In this document: piece after piece, positions 9,949 to 18,613 of the stretch
How the letters are laid out: the number at the start of each line of letters is the position of its first letter
Numbering within the stretch: position 1 is the stretch's first letter
Assembly: GCA_019114005.1 (NCBI GenBank)
Contig: DXGH01000003.1
Location: 19,961-83,960 of the forward strand
Length of the DNA: 64,000 nucleotides
Source: Candidatus Acetatifactor stercoripullorum
Lineage (GTDB): Bacteria; Bacillota; Clostridia; Lachnospirales; Lachnospiraceae
Direction: 5' to 3'
Notes under the pieces: generated by a model
What the model saw: only the letters and a program-made list of their open reading frames with translations
What the model was told of the DNA's origin: nothing
Databases searched by the model: none
Position numbers and translations under genes: made by a program

Positions 9949-10318
9949 CAATAAAAGAGCGTATCGATTATCTTTCAATCAATACGCTCTCTCAGACTAC
10001 TGTATCCAAGGGACCTTCCTCCATTTTCTTTCTTCCATTTCTTCTTTTGTTCTCTTTCCACTTCTCTTTTGTACTAGCGTACTGTAACGTCCAATGTCTT
10101 TCTTCTTTTGCGATTCGTTACCTTTTCTTCTGTGTACTTGATTTTTCTTTTCTTTTGTTCCTTATTCATTTGTACATCAATGGAAGAATATTTTTAATTT
10201 ATATGATACATAAAATTATGTGTTAGGTGGACCGTACCTCCTTTGCTTAGATTTTTTTACAGCTTTTCTTTGCTGTTCAGCCTTCCTCTGCTGTTTTCTT
10301 TTTCTCTTTTCTTTTGTT
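9949..10318 (-). ncRNA. Candidate purine-rich ~370-nt RNA
   Basis: The 658-base gap between the DUF4143 gene and lysC holds no convincing protein gene. The minus strand of 9949-10318 starts just after a consensus promoter and ends at a strong intrinsic terminator. The transcript would be mostly A and G, with nine GGA triplets. Two small hairpins (CAGC/GCTG and ACAGC/GCTGT) near the 5' end have purine loops, followed by AAAGGAGGTACGG. A short Lys/Arg-rich frame of 31 codons exists (about 10174 to 10080), with a stop and then a further open stretch, but no Shine-Dalgarno precedes it. It matches no RNA family I recognise (not tmRNA, RNase P, SRP or 6S by motif). It could also be a decayed coding gene. 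Confidence 0.5.
9950..9990 (-). terminator. Intrinsic terminator of the candidate RNA
   Basis: A 14-bp stem (9956-9969 with 9977-9990, one G-U pair, 7-nt loop) is followed on the minus strand by TTTTATT. On the plus strand there is no U tract, so it serves the minus-strand transcript rather than the ATPase gene. Confidence 0.8.
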
Positions 10319-10324
10319 GATTTT

Positions 10325-10353
10325 ATTATAGTCTATGCCTCTACATTTGTCAA
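10325..10353 (-). promoter_or_regulatory. Consensus promoter for the candidate RNA
   Basis: On the minus strand TTGACA (10348-10353), a 17-nt spacer and TATAAT (10325-10330): a perfect sigma-A promoter. It points into a region without a recognisable protein gene. Confidence 0.8.
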
Positions 10354-10484
10354 CATATTTCTTTAAAAACTTATCTATTTTTTCATTATTCGCATTTTGT
10401 ATTTATTCATTTACATTTTTCGACAATTTTCCCAATATTTTCTGTATTTTACCTCTGGAATGCTCTTTCTCTATTTACAGAAAA

Positions 10485-10546
10485 TGCTCTAAGCAGCTGC
10501 TTTATAAACCATGGCAGAAACCATGATCCAAAAGCTGCTTAGAGCA
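10485..10546 (-). terminator. Large hairpin terminator after lysC
   Basis: Arms 10485-10497 and 10534-10546 form a perfect 13-bp stem enclosing a second small hairpin (CATGG/CCATG). Reading on the minus strand it follows the lysC stop by about 30 nt and is trailed by a short T run (TTTT). Confidence 0.7.
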
Positions 10547-10576
10547 TATACCTACGAATTGAAAATGAGGCTTTCC

Positions 10577-11896
10577 CTACAGCCTGGTGGTTACAAAAAT
10601 ATCATAAATTGCTTTGATGGCAGTTTCAAAATCCTTATTATCCACACCGATAATAATGTTCAGCTCCGAGGAGCCCTGATCGATCATCTTCACGTTTACA
10701 TTGCCGTGGGCCAAAGCGGAGAAAATTCTCCCTGCGGTTCCCCGGGTGGACTTCATCCCCCGTCCCACTACAGCAATCAGTGCAAGATCGGACTCAATAT
10801 CAATGGAATCCGGGTTTACCACTCTATGCAGTCCGGCTACCACCTTCTGCTCCTTGTGGGCAAATTCATCCTGATGCACAAACACCGTCAGCGTGTCGAT
10901 ACCCGAGGGAACATGCTCAAAGGAGATACCGTTTTCCTCAAATATCTGCAGAACCTTTCTCCCGAATCCGATTTCGGAATTCATCATATCCTTTTCAATA
11001 TTGATGGAGCAAAAGCCCTTCTTTCCGGCGATGCCCGTTATCACATATCTGGATTTCTGACAGGTGCTCTCCACAATCCAGGTGCCTTCATCCTCCGGCG
11101 CGTTGGTGTTTCGTATGTTGATGGGAATTCCTTCCTGACGAACCGGGAAAATGGCCTCCTCGTGAAGCACAGTAGCTCCCATATAGGCAAGCTCCCGAAG
11201 CTCTCTGTAGGTAATCACCTCGATGGCCTGTGGATTTTCAATGATTCTGGGGTCCGCCACAAGAAAGCCAGACACATCTGTCCAATTTTCATAGGCGTCG
11301 GCCTTTACCGCCTTCGCCACGATGGAGCCGGTGATGTCCGAGCCTCCTCTGGAAAAGGTTTTCACCCTGCCGTCCGGCATGGAGCCGTAAAATCCGGGAA
11401 TCACCGCCCGCTCAACGCCCGCCAGTCTTTCAGACAGGACTTTGTTGGTAGTATCCGCGTCAAATTCCCCATTTTCCTTAAAAAAGATCACTTCCGCCGC
11501 ATCTATAAATTCATAGCCCAAATAATCCGCCATAATGATGCCGTTTAAGTACTCTCCCCTGGAAGCCGCATAGTTGCTGCCCGCTCCGGCGTTAAAGTTC
11601 TTTTCAATAGTCAAAAACTCCTCTTTTAAAGAAAGCTTAAGCTTAAGTCCCTGGATAATCTCCTGATATCTGGCCTCGATGGCCCGCAGCTGCTCCTTAA
11701 ATTCTTTCCCCGAAGAAGCCAGATCATAACAGGCGTAAAGCATATCCGTCACCTTCACATCCTTGTCAAACCGTTTGCCGGGTGCGGAGGGAACCACATA
11801 TCTCCGCTCCTGGTCCGCCCGGATAATGCTGCCCGCCTTCTGAAACTGTTCTGCGCTCGCCAGGGAGCTTCCGCCGAATTTTACTACCTTTGCCAT
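10577..11896 (-). CDS. lysC: Aspartate kinase
   Basis: About 439 residues. The amino-acid kinase domain begins VVKFGGSS and contains FSRGGSDITGSIVA (about 185-200), with ENWTDVSGFLVADPR as the aspartokinase signature. Two ACT domains follow from about 295 (FCSINIEKDMMNSEIGF and IAVVGRGMKSTRGTAGRIF). It phosphorylates aspartate, the first step to threonine, methionine, isoleucine and lysine. The ACT domains imply feedback control. Two in-frame starts exist: ATG 11902 is 3 nt after GAGGAG, ATG 11896 is 9 nt after it; the second gives the usual MAKVVKFGG start. Last gene of the threonine-branch operon, followed by a terminator. Confidence 0.95.
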   Translation of the reverse strand: MAKVVKFGGSSLASAEQFQKAGSIIRADQERRYVVPSAPGKRFDKDVKVTDMLYACYDLASSGKEFKEQLRAIEARYQEIIQGLKLKLSLKEEFLTIEKNFNAGAGSNYAASRGEYLNGIIMADYLGYEFIDAAEVIFFKENGEFDADTTNKVLSERLAGVERAVIPGFYGSMPDGRVKTFSRGGSDITGSIVAKAVKADAYENWTDVSGFLVADPRIIENPQAIEVITYRELRELAYMGATVLHEEAIFPVRQEGIPINIRNTNAPEDEGTWIVESTCQKSRYVITGIAGKKGFCSINIEKDMMNSEIGFGRKVLQIFEENGISFEHVPSGIDTLTVFVHQDEFAHKEQKVVAGLHRVVNPDSIDIESDLALIAVVGRGMKSTRGTAGRIFSALAHGNVNVKMIDQGSSELNIIIGVDNKDFETAIKAIYDIFVTTRL

Positions 11897-11958
11897 TTTC
11901 ATTTACTCCTCGTTATCTCTTGATATTCTCAGCTTTCCAAGCTATCTTCCACATCTTT

Positions 11959-13161
11959 TCAAAGGCCTAAGAAATAATCCATAAGCAGATGCCCCTCTGC
12001 AATCCGGTTCCCGCTCTTTAAGCCTTCCTCTTCATTATAATCCCAGTCATGGCGTTCGGGCTTTGTGCTGTCGTACAGCATATAGGGCACATCCTCTGCC
12101 GTATGTGTGCGCAGCCGGATAGGCGTAGGATGATCCGGAAGCAGAAGCAGGCGAAAATCCTCCCCGGCCGCCTCCATTTTTTCCACAACAGGGCCCACCA
12201 CCCGCTCATCCAGGTATTCGATGGCCAAAACCTTTCGCTCCACGCTTCCCTGATGTCCCATCTCGTCGGGGGCCTCCACATGAATGTAGGCAAAATCATA
12301 GCCCTCCTGTGTAAGGGCTTTTACCGCCGCCTCCACCTTTCCGGCATAGTTGGTATGAAGGCCTCCGTTTGCCCCCTCCACCAAAGCGACGCCCATGCCT
12401 GCTCCCACGGCAATCCCCTTTAACAGATCTACCGCAGAAACCATCATCCCTCTCTTACCGGTCTTTTCCTGAAAGGAGGAAAGCATGGGTTTGGTTCCAG
12501 CCCCCCAGAACCAGCAGCAGTTTGCCGGGTTTAAGCCCTTTTTCTTCCGCTCTATGTTGATAGGATGATTCACCAGGATATCATAACTTTTCTCCATCAT
12601 TTCCCGAAGGGCCTTATCCTGGGGCAGATACGCTCCGATCACCTGTCCCAGCACATCATGGGGCGGAGTCAGCTCCACCACCTGTCCCTGCTTCCAGATC
12701 AGGCAGTGCCTGTAGCTTGTTCCCACATAAAAGCGGTAGATATCATTCCCCAGCTGCCTGGCTGCCGCCTCAAGCAGCACGCTGCATTCCTCTGTGCTGA
12801 TTTCCGAAGCGCTGTGGTCGATAATAACCCGCTTTTCAAATGGACCCTCCTCCTCGGAAAGAGTCACAATATTACAGCGAAGGGCAATGTCCGTATCCTC
12901 CATGGGCACGCCGATGCTCAGCGCCTCAAGGGGCGAACGCCCGGAATAATAGATTTTGGGGTCATATCCCAATACGGAAAGATTGGCTGTGTCGGAGCCC
13001 GGCTTCATGCCGTCGGGAATGGTATGCACCATGCCGATCTCCGAAAGCTTGCTCAGGCGGTCCATATTGGGGGTTTTCGCATAGGCCAGAGGCGTTTTTT
13101 CCCCCAGCTCCTCTATGGGCTCATCAGCCATGCCGTCGCCCAGCACTACAACATATTTCAT
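11959..13161 (-). CDS. Phosphoglycerate-mutase-like protein, proposed homoserine kinase
   Basis: 400 residues of the alkaline-phosphatase superfamily, close to archaeal-type cofactor-independent phosphoglycerate mutase. MKYVVVLGDGMAD gives metal ligands, and GSDTANLSVLGYDP contains the catalytic serine region. Later motifs are HVEAPDEMGHQG and LLPDHPTPI. Proteins of this subgroup encoded between hom and other threonine genes have been proposed as the homoserine kinase in bacteria lacking GHMP-type ThrB. Here it lies 10 nt after hom and upstream of lysC, and no GHMP thrB is in the window. That supports homoserine phosphorylation over glycolytic mutase, but it is context-based. Start 13161 has GGAGGAG upstream. 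Confidence 0.8.
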   Translation of the reverse strand: MKYVVVLGDGMADEPIEELGEKTPLAYAKTPNMDRLSKLSEIGMVHTIPDGMKPGSDTANLSVLGYDPKIYYSGRSPLEALSIGVPMEDTDIALRCNIVTLSEEEGPFEKRVIIDHSASEISTEECSVLLEAAARQLGNDIYRFYVGTSYRHCLIWKQGQVVELTPPHDVLGQVIGAYLPQDKALREMMEKSYDILVNHPINIERKKKGLNPANCCWFWGAGTKPMLSSFQEKTGKRGMMVSAVDLLKGIAVGAGMGVALVEGANGGLHTNYAGKVEAAVKALTQEGYDFAYIHVEAPDEMGHQGSVERKVLAIEYLDERVVGPVVEKMEAAGEDFRLLLLPDHPTPIRLRTHTAEDVPYMLYDSTKPERHDWDYNEEEGLKSGNRIAEGHLLMDYFLGL

Positions 13162-13171
13162 AATTCTCCTC

Positions 13172-14383
13172 CTAGAGCAGTCTGATTCTGCCAAGCACTC
13201 TATCCGCCAGAGCCTCATATTTTCCGGTGAAATCATTCTCTTGCATCACAGGGGTAAAATAGCCGAAGTCCTGCTCTCTCCCCTCCAGACAAAGCAGCCT
13301 TCCCCCGGGGAACGCCTCTTCGATCTCCTTCTGGAAACCGGCTCTTGCCCTGATAAAGAAGCTTCTTTCCTCCAGGGAAACATCCGCAAGGCGGATGTTT
13401 TCCTGTTCCCAGAAGCACATAATCACTCTGCCCGGATGCCTTGCACAGTCAATTACATCTGAAACCACTGCGCTGGCGGTGGGCAGCTTGCCAGCTCCCT
13501 TTCCGTAATACATGGAATCCCCCAGCATATTGCCGGTGACAAATACGGCGTTGAACACACCGTTTACCATGGACAGGGGATGCTCCTTATCAATCATAAA
13601 GGGCGCCACCATTGCAAGCACCTCATCCTCGGAAACCGTCTTACTCCTTGCCAGAAGCTTGATGGTCTTTCCCGCCGCCTTCGCATATGCAAAGTCCGCT
13701 GCGGAAATTTTTGAGATTCCCTCCGTATATATCTTCTCGCTGTCCACGTTCTTTCCCAGCATCAGGGAGGAGAGAATGGCGATTTTCCTGCAGGCGTCAT
13801 ATCCCTCCACATCAGCCTCGGGATTGCGCTCCGCATATCCCTTTTCCTGTGCCCGCTTAAGCACCTCCTCAAAATCGGCGCCCTCTCTTTCCATTTTACT
13901 CAAAATGTAATTGGTGGTGCCATTCAAGATACCGGTGATGGCCTCTATTTTTTCCGCTGTGAGGGAATAGTTTAAGGGCCTGATGATGGGGATGCCGCCC
14001 CCTACGCTTGCCTCAAACAGATAATTGCAGCTATGGGCCTTTGCTATGGAGAGAAGCTCCGGGCCATGCTTTGCCACAAGCTCCTTGTTGGAGGTGCAGA
14101 CGCTTTTTCCTCTCTCCAGCGCCTGCTTTGTAAACTCATATGCCGCTCCTGTGCCGCCCATGGTCTCGCAGACGATGGTCACCGTATCGTCCTTAAGAAT
14201 CTGATTGAAATCATGAATCACCTTATGGCCGTACGGATCATTGGGAAAATCTCTCAGATCCAGAATATACTTAATATCCAGCTCCTGAGCGGCCTTTTTA
14301 TTTACCATCTCCTTGTTCTTCTCGATCACCTCCACGACACCGCTTCCCACCGTGCCGTAGCCCAGTACTGCTATATTTATCAT
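13172..14383 (-). CDS. hom: Homoserine dehydrogenase
   Basis: 403 residues. The N-terminal NAD(P)-binding motif is VLGYGTVGSGV. The catalytic domain contains EASVGGGIPIIRPL, GILNGTTNYILSKM and NPEADVEGYDACRKI, with the conserved Glu, Asp and Lys of the family. A C-terminal extension of about 60 residues (from about 335) is shorter than a full ACT domain. It reduces aspartate semialdehyde to homoserine. It lies between the ACT-domain gene (38 nt upstream) and the putative homoserine kinase (10 nt downstream). Confidence 0.95.
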   Translation of the reverse strand: MINIAVLGYGTVGSGVVEVIEKNKEMVNKKAAQELDIKYILDLRDFPNDPYGHKVIHDFNQILKDDTVTIVCETMGGTGAAYEFTKQALERGKSVCTSNKELVAKHGPELLSIAKAHSCNYLFEASVGGGIPIIRPLNYSLTAEKIEAITGILNGTTNYILSKMEREGADFEEVLKRAQEKGYAERNPEADVEGYDACRKIAILSSLMLGKNVDSEKIYTEGISKISAADFAYAKAAGKTIKLLARSKTVSEDEVLAMVAPFMIDKEHPLSMVNGVFNAVFVTGNMLGDSMYYGKGAGKLPTASAVVSDVIDCARHPGRVIMCFWEQENIRLADVSLEERSFFIRARAGFQKEIEEAFPGGRLLCLEGREQDFGYFTPVMQENDFTGKYEALADRVLGRIRLL

Positions 14384-14421
14384 AAATTCCTCCCTTTCTG
14401 CCCCAAGCTATGGACATTTTC

Positions 14422-14865
14422 TCATTCTTTTGCTAAAATTTTTACATGGTGTACGCCCTTTTGGTTCTCCATCTGCTCTAACATTCGGGAAATGTCCCCG
14501 GTAGTCTGCAGCACCTGGACACTCAGGCTTAAGGATGCAATCCCATTAATGGGAATGCTCTGATGGATGGTTAAAATATTAGCATGATATTCCGCAATGA
14601 TCTTGAGCACATCGGACAAAAGCCCCGGCTCGTCATCCATCTGAAATGTCAGGGTAAAGGTTTTTCCCTGGGAATTGTCATGAAATTGAAAAATATCATC
14701 CTTATACTTATAAAAGGAGCTGCGGCTGATACCTACCGCATCAACCGCTTCCTGAACGGTCAGAACCTTTTCCGACTCCAGAAGCCGCTTCGCTTCCACC
14801 ACCTTTAAGAGCACCTCGGGCACTGCCTTCTGCTTTACCACAAAGTACTTGGCCGTTTCTCCCAT
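14422..14865 (-). CDS. ACT domain-containing regulator (PheB-like)
   Basis: 147 residues. The N-terminal half looks like a small helix-turn-helix (VQEAVDAVGISRSSFYKYKD, about 38-57). The C-terminal half is an ACT domain (FQMDDEPGLLSDVLKIIAEY). This is the PheB/UPF0735 type of ACT protein, often encoded just upstream of hom in Firmicutes. The likely job is amino-acid sensing for the threonine branch; DNA binding is inferred. ATG 14865 with GCAGGAA about 9 nt upstream is preferred over longer starts. First gene of the operon. Confidence 0.88.
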   Translation of the reverse strand: MGETAKYFVVKQKAVPEVLLKVVEAKRLLESEKVLTVQEAVDAVGISRSSFYKYKDDIFQFHDNSQGKTFTLTFQMDDEPGLLSDVLKIIAEYHANILTIHQSIPINGIASLSLSVQVLQTTGDISRMLEQMENQKGVHHVKILAKE

Positions 14866-14971
14866 AAAACAATTTCCTGCTTTCTGCAAACAATTAAATA
14901 TATTGTATATGCTATTGAAACACTTCGCAAAATGTTTCTGTATCGCGTACAGTTGTCTGCTGACGGAAGAT

Positions 14972-15000
14972 ATTCTAGCACAATGCTGACAGAAACGCAA
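14972..15000 (-). promoter_or_regulatory. Promoter of the threonine-branch operon
   Basis: Minus-strand TTGCGT (14995-15000), 17-nt spacer, TAGAAT (14972-14977) preceded by TG at the extended -10 position. It leaves a leader of about 100 nt before the ACT gene; no riboswitch or leader peptide was recognised in it. Confidence 0.6.
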
Positions 15001-15021
15001 GCTTTTTCTCCACGAAATTAC

Positions 15022-15052
15022 AAAAAGAAACGGCAAGGCCTTGGCCCTGCCG
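15022..15052 (-). terminator. glyA terminator
   Basis: A 10-bp stem with a two-base loop (15031-15052) is followed on the minus strand by TTTCTTTTTG. It begins about 14 nt past the glyA stop. Confidence 0.85.
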
Positions 15053-15066
15053 CACTTTTATATTGG

Positions 15067-16305
15067 TTAATTCAAAGGATATTTGTCTGTAAGCGTCTGT
15101 ACGATGGCTCTTGCCTCGGCGGTCTTTTCCTGGCCGCCCTTGATTACCATGGCGATAGCCTCGGCAATTTTGTCCATGTCCTGTGTATTCATGCCTCTGG
15201 AGGTTACCGCCGGTGTGCCAAGACGGATGCCGCTGGTCACAAAGGGAGACTGGGGATCGTTGGGAATGGTGTTCTTATTGCAGGTGATGTGCGCCGCATC
15301 CAGGAGCTTTTCCACCGCCTTGCCCGTAAGGCCGAAGTTTGTCAGATCCACCAGCATCAGATGATTGTCCGTGCCGCCGGATACGATCTTGATTCCTCTT
15401 TCTATCAGGCCCTTGCACAATGCCTGGGCATTGTCGATAATGCCCTTTTGATAAACCTTAAATTCATCGCTTAAGGCCTCCTTAAAGCACACTGCCTTGG
15501 CGGCAATCACGTGCATGAGAGGGCCTCCCTGAATACCGGGGAAAATGGCCTTATTGAAATTATACTTTTCGTTTGCTTCCTTATTGGAAAGAATCAGACC
15601 GCCCCTGGGGCCTCTCAGGGTTTTGTGGGTGGTGGTGGTCACCACATCCGCATAGGGAATGGGGCTTGGATGCAGTCCAGCCGCCACAAGGCCAGCGATA
15701 TGGGCCATGTCCACCATGAGAACCGCTCCCACCTCATCCGCCACCTGGCGGAATTTTGCAAAGTCAATGGTACGGGCATAAGCGGACGCTCCCGCTATAA
15801 TCATCTTGGGCTTTGCCTCCAGGGCGATCTCGCGCAGTCTGTCATAATCGATAAAGCCATCGTCGTTCACACCGTAGGGCACAATATGGAAATACTTTCC
15901 CGACATGTTGACCGGGCTTCCGTGGGTCAGATGTCCGCCGTGGTCTAAGTTCATTCCCATAATGGTGTCGCCGGGCTTGCACACGGCAAACTGCACCGCC
16001 ATATTGGCCTGGGCGCCGGAATGGGGCTGTACATTTGCGTAGTCGCAGCCAAACAGCTCCTTTGCCCTGTCAATAGCCAGATTTTCCACAACATCCACAC
16101 ATTCGCAGCCGCCGTAATAGCGCTTGCCCGGATAGCCCTCCGCATACTTATTGGTCAACGGACTTCCCATGGCTGCCATCACAGCCTTACTCACCCAGTT
16201 TTCGGAAGCAATCAGCTCTATATGGCTGTTCTGCCTCGCCTGCTCATCCACAATGGCCTGGGCAATCTCCGGGTCCTCATTCCACACTTCATCCAATGAA
16301 TACAT
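15067..16305 (-). CDS. glyA: Serine hydroxymethyltransferase
   Basis: 412 residues, the standard length. [15 protein letters not shown], the substrate loop [13 protein letters not shown], and the PLP-lysine motif [14 protein letters not shown] are all intact. It interconverts serine and glycine with tetrahydrofolate, supplying one-carbon units in the cytoplasm. ATG 16305 is preferred because GAGGAGG lies about 10 nt upstream and the protein then starts MYSLDEV. Monocistronic by context: own terminator downstream and a divergent gene upstream. A TATAAT at 16376-16381 on the minus strand is the likely -10, with a weak -35. Confidence 0.96.
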   Translation of the reverse strand: MYSLDEVWNEDPEIAQAIVDEQARQNSHIELIASENWVSKAVMAAMGSPLTNKYAEGYPGKRYYGGCECVDVVENLAIDRAKELFGCDYANVQPHSGAQANMAVQFAVCKPGDTIMGMNLDHGGHLTHGSPVNMSGKYFHIVPYGVNDDGFIDYDRLREIALEAKPKMIIAGASAYARTIDFAKFRQVADEVGAVLMVDMAHIAGLVAAGLHPSPIPYADVVTTTTHKTLRGPRGGLILSNKEANEKYNFNKAIFPGIQGGPLMHVIAAKAVCFKEALSDEFKVYQKGIIDNAQALCKGLIERGIKIVSGGTDNHLMLVDLTNFGLTGKAVEKLLDAAHITCNKNTIPNDPQSPFVTSGIRLGTPAVTSRGMNTQDMDKIAEAIAMVIKGGQEKTAEARAIVQTLTDKYPLN

Positions 16306-16471
16306 AAAGTTAAATCCTCCTCTAAATGGTCTCACCGTCTTTTTCACGCTTTAGTGTGATAAAATTCTGAGTTTGATTATAGCATAGAATATAGGGAATG
16401 GAAATAAAAAAATGAATTTATTTACGAAAACCTCCGAAGCTGGTACAATGGGTGGGAAAAGAGGTTTTATT

Positions 16472-17401
16472 ATGTATCACATTATCATCAATCCGGCCTC
16501 CCGTTCAGGCAGAGGACTTAAAATATGGAAAAAACAAATCGAGCCCGCCTTGCGTGAGAGAAAAATCTCCTACCGCTCTTACTTCTCCAACGCACCCGGT
16601 GAGATCGCAGATATCACGGCACAAATCTTCTCCCTGCATCCCGAAGGGCTTCTTCGGCTGATCATACTGGGCGGAGACGGCACCGTAAATGAGGCTCTTT
16701 CAGGCATGAGAGAGCTCTCCAGAGTGGTGCTTGGCTATATTCCCACCGGGTCCAGCAACGATCTTGCCAGAGCGTTAAAGCTCCCCAAAAATCCCCTGGA
16801 CGCCCTGGATTTGATCCTAAAAGGCGCAAACGCCGCTTCCCTGGACCTGGGCTGCATCACCTACGCAGACGGCAAAAAAAGGCTGTTTGCCGTCAGCTGC
16901 GGCGTTGGCTTTGATGCGGCCGTGTGCAGGGAAGCCCTCCACTCTCCCATGAAAACTGTGTTAAACAAGCTGGGGCTTGGAAAGCTGACCTATCTGGTCA
17001 TCGCCCTAAAGCAGCTGTTTGCCGCAAAAAAGGTTTCCTGCCAGCTTTCCTTTGAGGACAGGCCTCCGGTACATATCCAAAGACTGTTGTTTGTGACCTG
17101 CATGATACACCCCTACGAGGGCGGCGGCTTCATGTTCTGTCCCGGCGCAGACGCCCAGGACGGACTCTTAAGCCTGTGCGCCGTAGGGGATATCCCCAAG
17201 CTTCTGGTGCTCTTTGCCCTTCCCACCGCCTTCTGGGGCAGGCATTATTTTGCCAAAGGCATCGAGGCCTATCAGGCGGCCTCACTGCAGATTCAGACCA
17301 CCTCTCCCCTCTGGGTGCACACAGACGGCGAGGTTACGCAGAAAAGCTGCTCTTTTTCGGTATCCTGCCTGCCAAAGGCCCTCAGGCTCATTGTGCCGTA
17401 A
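16472..17401 (+). CDS. Diacylglycerol kinase-like lipid kinase (YegS/BmrU/DgkB family)
   Basis: 309 residues. MYHIIINPASRSGRG starts the DAGK catalytic domain, with the nucleotide-binding GGDGTVNEALSG and IPTGSSNDLARAL motifs. A C-terminal beta-rich domain ends in HTDGEVTQKSCSF, as usual in this family. It phosphorylates diacylglycerol or a related lipid to recycle it into phosphatidic acid. ATG 16472 follows AGAGG by 8 nt; an upstream in-frame ATG at 16412 lacks a site. A PAP2-type phosphatase follows in the same direction, which could give opposing lipid kinase and phosphatase activities. Confidence 0.92.
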   Translation: MYHIIINPASRSGRGLKIWKKQIEPALRERKISYRSYFSNAPGEIADITAQIFSLHPEGLLRLIILGGDGTVNEALSGMRELSRVVLGYIPTGSSNDLARALKLPKNPLDALDLILKGANAASLDLGCITYADGKKRLFAVSCGVGFDAAVCREALHSPMKTVLNKLGLGKLTYLVIALKQLFAAKKVSCQLSFEDRPPVHIQRLLFVTCMIHPYEGGGFMFCPGADAQDGLLSLCAVGDIPKLLVLFALPTAFWGRHYFAKGIEAYQAASLQIQTTSPLWVHTDGEVTQKSCSFSVSCLPKALRLIVP

Positions 17402-17565
17402 CAGGAAAATACAAACCTAAAGCTTTTCTTAAGATTGCTTAAGTATTGGAAAAAGGCATTGATTTTTATTTTTTTCAGGCTATACTTAAATTGTCTTTAA
17501 AAACAGCTGTTTGTGGCAAAAGTTTTGGTTTTTTTAAGCAGGCTGCGGCTGCATGGAGGTTTCGT

Positions 17566-18249
17566 ATGAAAAACTTGAAAAATTTCTATTTAAAGTATAA
17601 GCATGGCATTCCTCTTATTTTATATGGCATAATCTATCTGTCCTGGTTTGCGCATCTGGAAAAAACAGTTACCAAGGGATACCACGTGATACATATGGCC
17701 GTGGACGACTACATCCCTTTCCTGGAGGTATTTATCATACCTTATCTGCTGTGGTTTGTTTATGTGGCTGCGGTGGTTTTGTTTTTCTTTTTCAAAAATA
17801 AGACGGATTACTACAGGACATGTATTTTTTTGTTTACGGGCATGACTATTTTCCTGATCGTATCCACCCTGTGGCCGAACGGCCATCATTTAAGGCCCGC
17901 CGTCCTTCCAAGAGATAACATTTTTACCCACATGGTAGAGCTTTTGTGGCAGACGGATACCTCCACAAACCTCTGGCCCAGCATTCATGTGTACAACTCT
18001 CTGGGAGCCCATTTTGCCATCATACGCAGCAAGGAATTTGAAAACAAGCGGGGCCTGCGTCTGTGCTCTTTGCTGCTTTGCTGTTCCATTATCATGTCAA
18101 CGGTATTTTTAAAGCAGCACTCCATGTTCGACGTGCTCACCGCGTTTGCCATGGCGGCTGTGATGTATCTGGTTGTTTACCGTTATGATCTGGTTATGGC
18201 AATCAGAGCCCTGCGCTCCAGAAAGAATGCAAAGCCCCAGATCAGCTGA
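17566..18249 (+). CDS. PAP2 family membrane phosphatase
   Basis: 227 residues with about six membrane helices. The three phosphatase signatures are present in short form: HHLRPAVLP, WPSIHVYNSLGAH and KQHSMFDVL (His-X3-Asp). Homologues hydrolyse lipid phosphates such as phosphatidic acid or undecaprenyl pyrophosphate, or exchange inositol-phosphate head groups; the substrate is not determined by sequence. GGAGG at 17555-17559 lies 6 nt before ATG 17566. A 164-bp gap separates it from the lipid kinase, and a terminator follows. Confidence 0.85.
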   Translation: MKNLKNFYLKYKHGIPLILYGIIYLSWFAHLEKTVTKGYHVIHMAVDDYIPFLEVFIIPYLLWFVYVAAVVLFFFFKNKTDYYRTCIFLFTGMTIFLIVSTLWPNGHHLRPAVLPRDNIFTHMVELLWQTDTSTNLWPSIHVYNSLGAHFAIIRSKEFENKRGLRLCSLLLCCSIIMSTVFLKQHSMFDVLTAFAMAAVMYLVVYRYDLVMAIRALRSRKNAKPQIS

Positions 18250-18295
18250 GAAGTACAGATCAGCAGGCATCAAAAATTACGGTACAGATTTAATG

Positions 18296-18331
18296 AGGGA
18301 TATGGCCCAGGCCACGTCCCTTTTTATTTTT
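18296..18331 (+). terminator. Terminator after the PAP2 gene
   Basis: AGGGA pairs with TCCCT around an inner GGCC-CA-GGCC hairpin, then TTTTTATTTTT on the plus strand. Confidence 0.75.
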
Positions 18332-18451
18332 ACCGTCATTTCACAGTAGACACACAGCGACGTTCCAAACCCTTTAAAGGCAGTTATTTTCAGCTTTAAT
18401 TCAGCTTTTTGTTATATTATAATAAGATAAATCTTCGGGAGGTGAGGCGTC

Positions 18452-18613
18452 TTGAAAATATTGATTGTTGAGGACGAAATCCTGTTGGCCGATTCCCTGC
18501 AGGCGCTGCTTGCCAAAAATGGGTTTACAGTAGATGTGGCCTACGATGGGGAATCGGGGGAGGAATACGCTCAGCTTGGCGTTTACGATCTGCTGATTCT
18601 GGATGTAATGATG
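18452..18613 (+). pseudogene. Response regulator, 5' fragment (receiver domain only to ~residue 54)
   Basis: A TTG start with GGGAGG 9 nt upstream opens a clear OmpR-type receiver: MKILIVEDEILLADSLQALL, ending YDLLILDVMM. The family continues with a proline here (DVMMP). Instead the frame runs into unrelated sequence and stops at 18632-18634. Everything after the phospho-acceptor aspartate is missing: rest of receiver, DNA-binding domain and presumably a partner kinase. The downstream DNA is the interior of a MATE transporter gene, so a deletion or misjoin lies at about 18613. Confidence 0.85.

Noticed and set aside
10080..10174. 31-codon Lys/Arg-rich minus-strand frame inside the candidate RNA
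   Set aside because: No Shine-Dalgarno before its ATG and composition follows the purine-rich DNA. Kept only as an alternative explanation.
9902..10526. Plus-strand frames rich in Phe, Ser and Leu
   Set aside because: They arise from the pyrimidine-rich strand opposite the candidate RNA; no start sites and no conserved pattern.
10511..11548. 345-codon plus-strand frame across lysC
   Set aside because: Shadow of the aspartate kinase gene, which has full motifs on the other strand.
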